Source of the DNA: Klebsiella huaxiensis
GTDB taxonomy: Bacteria; Pseudomonadota; Gammaproteobacteria; Enterobacterales; Enterobacteriaceae
Assembly (NCBI RefSeq): GCF_003261575.2
Contig: NZ_CP036175.1
Coordinates: 2,418,001-2,482,000, forward strand
Direction: 5' to 3'
Length of the DNA stretch: 64,000 nucleotides
The first letter of the stretch is position 1. Each line of letters begins with the position of its first letter. The notes below the pieces were generated by a model. It did no database searches. It worked only from the letters and a program-made list of their open reading frames with translations, and was not told the origin of the DNA. Made by a program: the position numbers and the translations under genes. Positions 26,613 to 34,829 of this stretch are shown here, piece after piece.

Positions 26613-29212
26613 TGACCGAAACCCGGACGACGTGTCCCTATTGTGGCGTGGGCTGTGGCGTTATTGCCAGCCTGAATGCGCAGGGTCAGGTGACTGTGCG
26701 CGGCGATGAGCGGCATCCGGCGAACTTTGGTCGCCTGTGCGTTAAGGGCGCGGCGCTGGGTGAAACCGTCTCGCTGGAGGGAAGAATGCTATTCCCTGAA
26801 GTCGATGGCGAACGCGCGTCGTGGCCGCAGGCGCTGGCGGCAACCGGTTCGCGTCTGCGGGACATCATCGACCAGCATGGGCCGCAGGCGGTGGCGTTCT
26901 ATGCCTCCGGACAGCTGCTGACCGAGGATTACTACGCCGCGAATAAGCTGATGAAGGGGTTTATTGGCGCGGCGAATATCGATACTAACTCACGGCTGTG
27001 TATGTCTTCGGCGGTCACTGGCTATAAACGTGCGCTGGGGGCGGACGTGGTGCCGTGCAGTTATGAGGATGTGGAAAACAGCGATCTGGTAGTGTTAGTC
27101 GGATCGAACGCCGCCTGGGCGCATCCAGTGCTCTACCAGCGGCTGGTGCAGGCGAAGCGCGATAATCCACAGATGCGGGTGGTGGTGATTGACCCGCGAC
27201 GCACCGCCACCTGCGATATAGCCGATGTGCATCTGGCGCTGGCCCCCGGTAGCGACGGCGGGCTGTTTGTCGGTCTGCTAAACGCCATTGCCGCCAGCGG
27301 CGGCATCACGGACGATTTCAGCGACGCGCAGCAGGCGCTGATGCTCGCGCAGGAGTGGAGCATCGAAAAAGTGGCGCAGTTCTGCGGTTTGCCGCAGCAG
27401 CAGGTCGCCGATTTCTATGGCGAATTTATCGCCGCCCCGCGCGCTATCACGCTCTATACCATGGGCATTAACCAATCCGCCAGCGGTAGCGATAAATGCA
27501 ACGCCATCATTAACGTTCACCTGGCGAGCGGAAAATATGGCCGTCCGGGCTGCGGTCCGTTTTCGCTGACCGGTCAACCCAATGCCATGGGCGGGCGTGA
27601 GGTGGGCGGACTGGCAACCATGCTGGCGGCGCATATGAATTTTGAAACCGACGATTTACAGCGCCTGGCGCGATTCTGGGGTACCGAGCGGCTGGCGCAA
27701 ACGCCAGGGCTGACGGCAGTGGATCTGTTCGCCGCTATTGGTCGCGGCGAGGTAAAAGCGGTGTGGATTATGGGCACCAATCCGGTAGTGTCGCTGCCGG
27801 ACAGTCATGCGGTGAGTGACGCCCTGGCGAGGTGCCCGCTGGTGATTGTCTCGGATGTGGTTGCCGATACCGATACCGGACGCTTCGCCCATATTCGTTT
27901 TCCGGCGCTGGCGTGGGGAGAGAAGAACGGCACCGTGACCAACTCTGAGCGGCGGATCTCTCGCCAGCGCGCGTTTCTGCCGTCGCCTGGAGAGGCGAAA
28001 GCCGACTGGTGGATCGTTGCTCGCGTGGCGCAAGAGCTGGGCTTTGGCTCCGCCTTTGCCTGGCAGCATTCTCATGACGTATTCAACGAGCACGCCGCGC
28101 TGTCGGGTTTTGAAAATAACGGCCAGCGAGCGTTTGATATCGGCGGGCTGGCGAACCTCAGCCGTGAAGCCTGGGATGCGCTGGAACCTGTGCGCTGGCC
28201 GGTGAGTCGCAGCCCAGCAACATGGAGTTTGCACAAGGGCTGGCACCGGGATGGCAAGTTGCGTATGGTGCCCGTCGCCCCGCAACCGACCCGGGCGACG
28301 ACCGATGCGTTTTATCCGCTGATCCTCAACAGCGGACGGATCCGCGATCAGTGGCACACCATGACCCGCACCGGCGCGGTGCCCAGGCTGATGCAGCATA
28401 TCGCCGAACCGGTGGTGGAGGTGGCAGCAGAAGATGCGCAGCGCTATCACCTGCTGGAAGGTGAATTAGCGCGAATCCGCTCACCGAATGGGGTGATGGT
28501 AGCAAAAGTGATTATCAGCGATGGGCAGCGCCCCGGCTCGCTGTTCGTGCCAATGCACTGGAATAATCAATTTGCTCGCCAGGGACGGGTGAATAACCTG
28601 CTGATGGCGGTCACCGACCCCCACTCCGGGCAGCCAGAGAGTAAGCAGGTGGCGGTAGCAATTGCCGCCTGGCTTCCAGCCTGGAAAGGCGAACTCTTTT
28701 CCCGCCAGTCGGTTCCAATACCTGCTTCGTTGCACTGGCGGCGGCGGGCCGCGCAGGGCATAAGTCATCTTTCTCTCGCTGGGGATATCAGCCCTCGCCG
28801 GTGGCTGACCGACTGGTGTCAGTTGCAGGGATGGCAGATGCAGACAGCCGGCGGCGGCGGGGTCTGGAACCTGCTGGCATGGCAGGACGGAGAGCTGATG
28901 CTTGGCTGGTGGAGCGATGCGCAAGAACCGGTCATTGACGCCGAATGGATTAGCGCCGCGTTCCGCGCCCCGCCGGTGAATGCCGCCCAGCGTCATGTAT
29001 TATTGAGCGGCAGAAAAGGCGGCGAAACGATACCGCGCGGGCGCACTATCTGTAGTTGCTTTAGCGTAGGCGAAAGGGCAATAAGCGAGGCAATCATCAA
29101 CGGCTGCCATACGCCCGCCGCGCTGGGAGCCAAATTGAAATGCGGCACCAACTGCGGTTCTTGTATCCCGGAGCTTAAGGCGCTGCTGGCGGAAAACCTA
29201 ACGCAAGCCTGA
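26612..29212 (+). CDS. nasA: Assimilatory nitrate reductase catalytic subunit NasA
   Basis: Molybdenum enzyme of the cytoplasm reducing nitrate to nitrite. 866 residues, the K. oxytoca length, from the ATG that overlaps the nasB stop by one base. N-terminal [4Fe-4S] motif CPYCGVGCGV (residues 8-17) with the fourth Cys in RLCVKG. Molybdopterin-binding folds carry SRLCMSSAVTGYK (Cys as possible Mo ligand). The extra C-terminal BFD-type [2Fe-2S] domain CSCFSVGER...CGTNCGSC accepts electrons from the NasC-type reductase. It is the last gene of the operon. No clear terminator follows before ychO. Confidence 0.97.
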   Translation: MTETRTTCPYCGVGCGVIASLNAQGQVTVRGDERHPANFGRLCVKGAALGETVSLEGRMLFPEVDGERASWPQALAATGSRLRDIIDQHGPQAVAFYASGQLLTEDYYAANKLMKGFIGAANIDTNSRLCMSSAVTGYKRALGADVVPCSYEDVENSDLVVLVGSNAAWAHPVLYQRLVQAKRDNPQMRVVVIDPRRTATCDIADVHLALAPGSDGGLFVGLLNAIAASGGITDDFSDAQQALMLAQEWSIEKVAQFCGLPQQQVADFYGEFIAAPRAITLYTMGINQSASGSDKCNAIINVHLASGKYGRPGCGPFSLTGQPNAMGGREVGGLATMLAAHMNFETDDLQRLARFWGTERLAQTPGLTAVDLFAAIGRGEVKAVWIMGTNPVVSLPDSHAVSDALARCPLVIVSDVVADTDTGRFAHIRFPALAWGEKNGTVTNSERRISRQRAFLPSPGEAKADWWIVARVAQELGFGSAFAWQHSHDVFNEHAALSGFENNGQRAFDIGGLANLSREAWDALEPVRWPVSRSPATWSLHKGWHRDGKLRMVPVAPQPTRATTDAFYPLILNSGRIRDQWHTMTRTGAVPRLMQHIAEPVVEVAAEDAQRYHLLEGELARIRSPNGVMVAKVIISDGQRPGSLFVPMHWNNQFARQGRVNNLLMAVTDPHSGQPESKQVAVAIAAWLPAWKGELFSRQSVPIPASLHWRRRAAQGISHLSLAGDISPRRWLTDWCQLQGWQMQTAGGGGVWNLLAWQDGELMLGWWSDAQEPVIDAEWISAAFRAPPVNAAQRHVLLSGRKGGETIPRGRTICSCFSVGERAISEAIINGCHTPAALGAKLKCGTNCGSCIPELKALLAENLTQA

Positions 29213-29314
29213 GATTCAGTATATTCCTGGAATTATTCTGAAGGCTGCGAGGGATAGCAAAAAACGATAAACTTACGTTTTACTGCCATCCTTCGTGAGT
29301 AGACGTAACCGATT

Positions 29315-30694
29315 TTGAGTTCTTTGCCGTTCCGTGTAACCCCGTATTTACCGCTTCTCCTGCTATTGGCAGGGATCCCCGCCCGCGCGTTGCAGGATAA
29401 TCGGGCCCTCTTGAGGGAACCAGCAGCATTACCCGATCTTGGTCTGGCGCCGCAGGTTGATGATGATGCAAAACATTTTGCCGAAATGGCGAAAAAGTTT
29501 GGTGAAGCCAGTATGAGCGATAACGGGCTGACAACCAGCGAGCAGGCGCGGGTATTTGCCATCGGTAAGTTGGGGAATGAGGTAAGCCATCAGTTAGAAA
29601 ACTGGCTTTCGCCGTGGGGCAACGCCAATGTCGATCTGCTGGTCGACAAAGAAGGCAATTTTACCGGTAGTAAAGGAAGCTGGTTTGTCCCGTTACAGGA
29701 TAACGGCGACTATCTCACCTGGAACCAGTACTCTGTCACGCAGAGGGATAACGGGCTGGTGGGCAATATTGGCCTCGGCCAGCGCTGGCGGATGGGCTCC
29801 TGGCTGCTGGGCTATAACTCGTTCTATGACAAAGTTCTGGATGATCGCCTGGCGCGCGGCAGCGTTGGAGCTGAGGCCTGGGGGGAATCGATGCGCCTGT
29901 CGGCGAACTACTATCAACCGCTCAGCGGCTGGCAGCAAAGAAGTAGCGTGACCCAGCAGCAACGAATGGCCAGCGGCTACGATGTGACCGCCCAGGCGCG
30001 GCTGCCGTTTTATCAGCATATTAATACCAGCGTCAGCGTGGAGCAGTATTTTGGCGATAACGTCGACTTGTTCCACTCGGGTACCGGTTATCACAATCCG
30101 GTGGCGGTGTCGGTGGGGCTGAATTACACCCCCGTTCCGCTGGTGACGGTGACGGCAAAACATAAACAAGGCGAGAGCGGCGTCAGCCAAAACGATGTGG
30201 GATTGAAGCTCAATTATCGCTTTGGCGTGCCGTTAAAACAGCAACTGGCGGCCGATGAAGTGGCGGTAAGCCGTTCGCTGCGCGGCAGCCGTTACGATAG
30301 CCCGGAACGCGATAATCTACCGGTGGTTGAATATCGTCAGCGCAAAACCTTGTCAGTGTATCTTGCGACGCCACCATGGGATCTTCAGCCGGGGGAGACG
30401 GTGCAACTGAAGTTGCAAATTCGCAGTCTGCACGGGATAAAGTCGCTGAGCTGGCAGGGCGATACTCAGGCGCTAAGCCTGACGCCGCCGATAGAGGCAA
30501 ACGGTCCTGATGGTTGGAGCATCATTATGCCGCGTTGGAACAGTGACGCCGGGGCGGGCAATCGCTGGCACCTTTCGCTGGTGGTAGAGGATAAAACGGG
30601 TCAGCGCGTCTCATCCAATGAGATCGCACTGGCGCTGACCGAGCCGCTGGTGAGCTTACCGGCCGAGGGCATTTCCTGGCAGCATATGCCCTAG
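29315..30694 (+). CDS. ychO: Inverse-autotransporter/invasin-like protein YchO
   Basis: 459 residues, similar over its length to E. coli YchO (464). A signal peptide PYLPLLLLLAGIPARA precedes an intimin/invasin-type beta-barrel domain (about 60-310: WLSPWGNANVDLLVDKEGNFTGSKGSWFVP, LGYNSFYDKVLDD, SAEAWGE-like blocks). One Ig-like C-terminal region follows, so there is a barrel but no long passenger. The start is a TTG aligning with the E. coli start; its ribosome site is weak. It is convergent with narL, overlapping it by four bases. Confidence 0.9.
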   Translation: MSSLPFRVTPYLPLLLLLAGIPARALQDNRALLREPAALPDLGLAPQVDDDAKHFAEMAKKFGEASMSDNGLTTSEQARVFAIGKLGNEVSHQLENWLSPWGNANVDLLVDKEGNFTGSKGSWFVPLQDNGDYLTWNQYSVTQRDNGLVGNIGLGQRWRMGSWLLGYNSFYDKVLDDRLARGSVGAEAWGESMRLSANYYQPLSGWQQRSSVTQQQRMASGYDVTAQARLPFYQHINTSVSVEQYFGDNVDLFHSGTGYHNPVAVSVGLNYTPVPLVTVTAKHKQGESGVSQNDVGLKLNYRFGVPLKQQLAADEVAVSRSLRGSRYDSPERDNLPVVEYRQRKTLSVYLATPPWDLQPGETVQLKLQIRSLHGIKSLSWQGDTQALSLTPPIEANGPDGWSIIMPRWNSDAGAGNRWHLSLVVEDKTGQRVSSNEIALALTEPLVSLPAEGISWQHMP

Positions 30695-31341
30695 AATACG
30701 CGCTCCTGATGAACCCAAACCGCCGCTTCCACGCGTGATTTCAGCTTCATTTTCTTCAGCATATGCTTGACGTGTACTTTTACGGTGCTTTCGGTGATAT
30801 CCAGACGGCGGGCAATCATTTTGTTCGGCAGGCCCTGGGCAATCAGCTTGAGAATGTCGCGCTCGCGCGGGGTAAGCTGGCTGATGTCGCGATCGGACGT
30901 GGCGCGGTTGGCACGCAGGCTGGCTGCCAGCACTGGGGTTAATGCTTCGCTGAGCACCATTTCGCCCGCCGCCGCCTGTTGCAGCGCCTTCAGCAGATCT
31001 TCCGGTTCCATATCTTTCAGCAGGTAGCCATCGGCACCGCGTTTCAGGGCGGTAACCACATCTTCTTCATGATTGGAGACGCTAAACACTACTACGCGAC
31101 CGGAAAGCGACTTTTCGCGCAGCTTGTCGAGGGTTTCAAGGCCGTTCATGCCCGGCATATTGAGATCCAGCAGAATCAAATCTGGATCCAGCGACTCCGC
31201 CAGGGCGATACCTTGTTCGCCATTACTGGCCTCGCCGATGACCTGGATATCCGGGGCCATGCTGACGAGTTGTTTGACGCCGGTGCGCAGCATCGGATGA
31301 TCGTCAATGAGAAGGATGGTTGCCCGTTCCTGTTGACTCAT
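30691..31341 (-). CDS. narL: Nitrate response regulator NarL
   Basis: 216 residues as in E. coli. Receiver domain with phospho-acceptor Asp in DPDLILLDLNMPGMNG (near 59) and acidic pair DDHPM. The C-terminal LuxR/GerE helix-turn-helix is LTPRERDILKLIAQGLPNKMIARR and continues to VHVKHMLKKM. It activates narK and narG and represses fermentation genes when nitrate is present. It lies ten bases after narX and forms an operon with it. Confidence 0.97.
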   Translation of the reverse strand: MSQQERATILLIDDHPMLRTGVKQLVSMAPDIQVIGEASNGEQGIALAESLDPDLILLDLNMPGMNGLETLDKLREKSLSGRVVVFSVSNHEEDVVTALKRGADGYLLKDMEPEDLLKALQQAAAGEMVLSEALTPVLAASLRANRATSDRDISQLTPRERDILKLIAQGLPNKMIARRLDITESTVKVHVKHMLKKMKLKSRVEAAVWVHQERVF

Positions 31342-31351
31342 AGGGTTCTCC

Positions 31352-33130
31352 TTATTGGATTGAAAGCGATTTTTCAGGGATAAAAGTGACGACCACTTCC
31401 GTGCCGCCGGTTTCCCGACGCCGCACCTGGCAGTCTCCGCGCAAGCTCTGGGCGCGATCGCGCATAATAATTAAGCCGTAATGGTTACTGCGCTCCGCGT
31501 GGTCCGGCACGCCTCGGCCGTTATCGGCTACCACCAGTCGGACCTGATTATCCCGTAGCGCAACGGTAACGCTGACGTCCGTCGCATTGGCATGCTTCAG
31601 GGCGTTGCTTAGCGCCTCGCGGGCAATTTGTAGCAGGTGAATTGCCTGGTGCGAGGGAACAAAACGCGGCGGCAACTGGTAGTCCAGGCGTACCGTAAAG
31701 CCGAAATGAGCGCTGTATTCCTGGCAGCTGGCTTCCAGCGCCGGGCGCAGACCGGTTTCGGTTAACTGTAGACGGAAGGTTGTTAACAGTTCGCGCAGTT
31801 GCGCCCATGAGGTATTGAGTTCATTGCGAATCTGCCCCAGCAGCTGACGGCTGGCATCCGGCAGGTCTTCGCCCTGCATTTGCAGGCAACTGACCTGCAT
31901 TTTCATGCACGAGAGCGACTGGGCAATAGAGTCGTGGAGCTCGCGGGCGATAGTGGCGCGCTCTTCCATCACGATAAGCTGCTGCTGGCGCTCTTGATGA
32001 TGGTCGAGCGCGAGGGTGCCGGTGAGTTGTTCCACAAGGGTATCAACCAGTTGCTGTTGATCGTGGCTTAGATGCCGACCAACGGGCAGAGTGGCCAGCA
32101 GAATTCCGTACTGATTATGGGCGTCAGACAGTCGCCATTTCAATGTGGTTCCGGCATCGGGCAGCGGCGGCAGATCGCGCGGACACAGGTAGCAACCTCT
32201 GTCATCGCACTGAATATCGGAGTGGCAGGCGAACTCCTGGTGGTTGTCTTCATCTTCAAGATCATAAACCCGAACTTCAATATCGCGCAGCAGAGTTAAC
32301 CCTTGCAAACCGTTGAGCACAGGCGAGATGCGCTCGCAGAGCGGAGCGTTGGAGTGCAGGCGGCGATTGGCTTGCCACAGGAAGGCGAGAATCTCATTTT
32401 TCTGCTCCAGCCCGGCGGTTTTTTCCTGCACCCGGCGTTCGAGCACCGAATAGCTCTCGGCGAGCTCTTCGGACATGTTGTTTAGCGCCATACCGAGCGT
32501 CGCCATCTCATCGCGCCCGTTAATCTGGGTACGCTGGGTAAAATCGCGTTGGCTCACCGCGCGTGCCATATCCAGCAGCTGTTTCCAGGGGCGTAACAAG
32601 CGTGCGCGTAGCCAAATAATGGTAAACACCAGCAGCAGTGCCATAATGACCGCCATGATTCGCTGGATCCAGACGACGTGTTTTATCCGCTCCTCGGTGG
32701 TGTGATCGAAAGCGGTGACAAGCTGGTCGATGCGGTCAACAAAGCCGGCGACATCTGTGGCTACCGTGGCCTGATTTTGTGCCTTACGCATACCGGGTGC
32801 GAGCTCCAGTTGCCAGTAATGTTGCAGAGCCTGGAGCTGTTCTTGCTGATCGTCATGGCGAGCGGCGTACTGGAGTTCCGGACTAAAGACGGTGGCGGTC
32901 ATTTCATCCAGCAGCTTTTGATCGCTTTCACGTAACGGGATGGCTGCCAACAGTCGATAGCTCTGCATGCGCAGCGAACCGGCTTTATTAATAGCGTGCG
33001 CGCTGCCCTGAACGCCGTGCACCAGGCGAGAGGAGATAGCCATTCCGGCGACACCTATCACTGTGGCCAATAGAACGATTAACACGAGTTGATTAACCAG
33101 CGTTAGCGGCGTAAAAAGACGTTTCAACAT
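31352..33130 (-). CDS. narX: Nitrate/nitrite sensor kinase NarX
   Basis: 592 residues from the Met giving MLKRLFTPLTLVNQLVL, the E. coli start; eight further upstream codons are open but unlikely. Two membrane helices flank the periplasmic ligand domain with the nitrate-binding P-box SAHAINKAGSLRMQSYRLLA. Then come HAMP (about 175-225), a cysteine-cluster central module (CHSDIQCDDRGCYLC) and an HPK7-type kinase with the phospho-His in ARELHDSIAQSLSCMK and ATP motifs NALKHANA and DNGRGVP. The C-terminus is shorter than in E. coli (ends EKSLSIQ), so it does not overlap narL. Confidence 0.96.
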   Translation of the reverse strand: MLKRLFTPLTLVNQLVLIVLLATVIGVAGMAISSRLVHGVQGSAHAINKAGSLRMQSYRLLAAIPLRESDQKLLDEMTATVFSPELQYAARHDDQQEQLQALQHYWQLELAPGMRKAQNQATVATDVAGFVDRIDQLVTAFDHTTEERIKHVVWIQRIMAVIMALLLVFTIIWLRARLLRPWKQLLDMARAVSQRDFTQRTQINGRDEMATLGMALNNMSEELAESYSVLERRVQEKTAGLEQKNEILAFLWQANRRLHSNAPLCERISPVLNGLQGLTLLRDIEVRVYDLEDEDNHQEFACHSDIQCDDRGCYLCPRDLPPLPDAGTTLKWRLSDAHNQYGILLATLPVGRHLSHDQQQLVDTLVEQLTGTLALDHHQERQQQLIVMEERATIARELHDSIAQSLSCMKMQVSCLQMQGEDLPDASRQLLGQIRNELNTSWAQLRELLTTFRLQLTETGLRPALEASCQEYSAHFGFTVRLDYQLPPRFVPSHQAIHLLQIAREALSNALKHANATDVSVTVALRDNQVRLVVADNGRGVPDHAERSNHYGLIIMRDRAQSLRGDCQVRRRETGGTEVVVTFIPEKSLSIQ

Positions 33131-33197
33131 GAGGTATGTGCTCCTGACCGGCAAATCATCCGGGAGTGGCGCTTATTCTCGGACATCCCCTGGAGTA

Positions 33198-33266
33198 TAC
33201 CCATACCCCTAAAGGATTACCCCTTAATTGTCAGTCATTGATGGGCTGGTGGCAGGGGTAGGGGTA
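33198..33266. promoter_or_regulatory. NarL heptamer cluster upstream of narK
   Basis: Five heptamers fit the NarL consensus TACYNMT: TACCCAT at 33198, TACCCCT at 33204 and 33218, and on the other strand TACCCCT at 33254-33260 and 33260-33266. Relative to the expected narK start near 33415 they lie about 150-217 bases upstream, similar to the distal NarL region of E. coli narK. Confidence 0.75.
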
Positions 33267-33366
33267 AAGACAGCAGTAGCGTGAAAAACCACACTTTTTT
33301 GCGCAGAAATAGCTACTCACTTCGGGTGATGATTTTTTTTTAGCCAAATTAACGCCCACTTTTCCT

Positions 33367-33380
33367 TTGATTTATATCAA
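33367..33380 (+). promoter_or_regulatory. FNR site of the narK promoter
   Basis: TTGATTTATATCAA is a perfect FNR palindrome. With the usual -41.5 placement the start would be near 33415, with TAAGGT at 33402-33407 as -10. Confidence 0.88.
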
Positions 33381-33440
33381 CTTACCGCAGGCTGTAACCC
33401 ATAAGGTAGCCAGGGTTAATACGAATAATCAGAGGTGTCT

Positions 33441-34829
33441 ATGAGTCACTCTTCAATCCCGGAGAAGACTAACAGCTCAGTCATTACCGACTGGCGTCCT
33501 GAAGATCCTGAATTTTGGCAGCAGCGCGGTCATCGCGTCGCCAGCCGCAATCTGTGGATCTCCGTTCCATGTCTTTTACTGGCATTCTGCGTCTGGATGT
33601 TATTCAGCGCCGTTGCCGTCAACCTGAATAAAGTGGGCTTTCAGTTCACCACCGACCAGCTATTTATGCTGACCGCGCTGCCGGCGCTGTCCGGCGCGCT
33701 TTTGCGCGTACCTTATGCGTTTATGGTCCCGCTGTTCGGTGGGCGTCGCTGGACTGCATTCAGTACCGGGATCATGATCGTACCGTGCGTGTGGTTAGGT
33801 TTTGCGGTGCAGGACACCTCTACTCCGTTCAGCATTTTCGTGATTATTTCGCTGCTGTGCGGCTTCGCCGGGGCTAACTTTGCTTCCAGTATGGCGAACA
33901 TCAGCTTCTTCTTCCCGAAACAGAAACAGGGCGGCGCGTTGGGCATCAACGGCGGCCTCGGCAATATGGGCGTCAGCGTGATGCAGCTGGTTGCTCCTCT
34001 GGTGGTATCCCTGTCTATTTTCGCCGTCTTTGGTGGAACCGGTAGCGAACAACCGGACGGCTCTATGTTGTATCTGGAAAACGCGGCGTGGATCTGGGTG
34101 CCGTTCCTGATAGCCTTCACCCTGGCGGCGTGGTTCTTTATGAACGATCTGTCGGCATCAAAGGCTTCCCTGAGCGAGCAGTTGCCAGTACTTAAACGCG
34201 CGCATCTGTGGATTATGGCGCTGTTGTATCTTGCCACCTTCGGCTCGTTCATCGGCTTCTCGGCGGGCTTTGCTATGCTGTCGAAGACTCAGTTTCCCGA
34301 TGTGCAGATCCTGCACTACGCGTTCTTTGGGCCGTTTATCGGCGCACTGGCGCGCTCTACCGGCGGGGCGATTTCCGACCGACTGGGCGGGACTCGCGTG
34401 ACGCTGGTGAACTTTGTGGTGATGGCTATTTTCTGCGGCCTGCTGTTCCTGACACTGCCAACGAACGGTGAGGGTGGTAACTTTATCGCCTTCTTCGCGG
34501 TATTTATGGTGCTGTTCCTGACTGCCGGTCTGGGTAGTGCTTCAACCTTCCAGATGATCTCGGTTATCTTCCGTAAAATGACCATGGAACGCGTGAAGGC
34601 GCAGGGCGGTAGCGAAGCGCAGGCGATGCGCGAAGCGGCCACCGATACGGCGGCGGCGCTGGGCTTTATCTCCGCGATTGGCGCTATCGGCGGGTTCTTC
34701 ATTCCGAAAGCGTTTGGTATCTCGCTGGATTTGACCGGTTCCCCGGCCGGAGCGATGAAAATCTTCCTGGTGTTCTATATTGCCTGCGTGGTGATTACCT
34801 GGGCGGTTTACGGGCGCAAGCAAAAATAA
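33441..34829 (+). CDS. narK: Nitrate/nitrite antiporter NarK
   Basis: 462 residues (E. coli 463), 12 helices, MFS nitrate/nitrite porter family. The two nitrate signature motifs are visible: GFAGANFASSMANISFFFPKQKQG (first) and GLGSASTFQMISVIFRK (second, shortened here). It exchanges external nitrate for internal nitrite in support of NarGHI. The ATG at 33441 follows AGAGGTG. A terminator follows at once, then the convergent patatin-like gene, whose frame overlaps the last 22 bases. Confidence 0.96.
   Translation: MSHSSIPEKTNSSVITDWRPEDPEFWQQRGHRVASRNLWISVPCLLLAFCVWMLFSAVAVNLNKVGFQFTTDQLFMLTALPALSGALLRVPYAFMVPLFGGRRWTAFSTGIMIVPCVWLGFAVQDTSTPFSIFVIISLLCGFAGANFASSMANISFFFPKQKQGGALGINGGLGNMGVSVMQLVAPLVVSLSIFAVFGGTGSEQPDGSMLYLENAAWIWVPFLIAFTLAAWFFMNDLSASKASLSEQLPVLKRAHLWIMALLYLATFGSFIGFSAGFAMLSKTQFPDVQILHYAFFGPFIGALARSTGGAISDRLGGTRVTLVNFVVMAIFCGLLFLTLPTNGEGGNFIAFFAVFMVLFLTAGLGSASTFQMISVIFRKMTMERVKAQGGSEAQAMREAATDTAAALGFISAIGAIGGFFIPKAFGISLDLTGSPAGAMKIFLVFYIACVVITWAVYGRKQK

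Larger units (their letters stand above)
33131..33440. promoter_or_regulatory. narX-narK divergent control region
   Basis: 310 bases without a gene, serving both narXL and narK. It contains a NarL heptamer cluster and an FNR site, listed separately, and a weaker dyad TACTCAC-TT-CGGGTGA at 33314-33329 of the 7-2-7 type. Confidence 0.8.
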
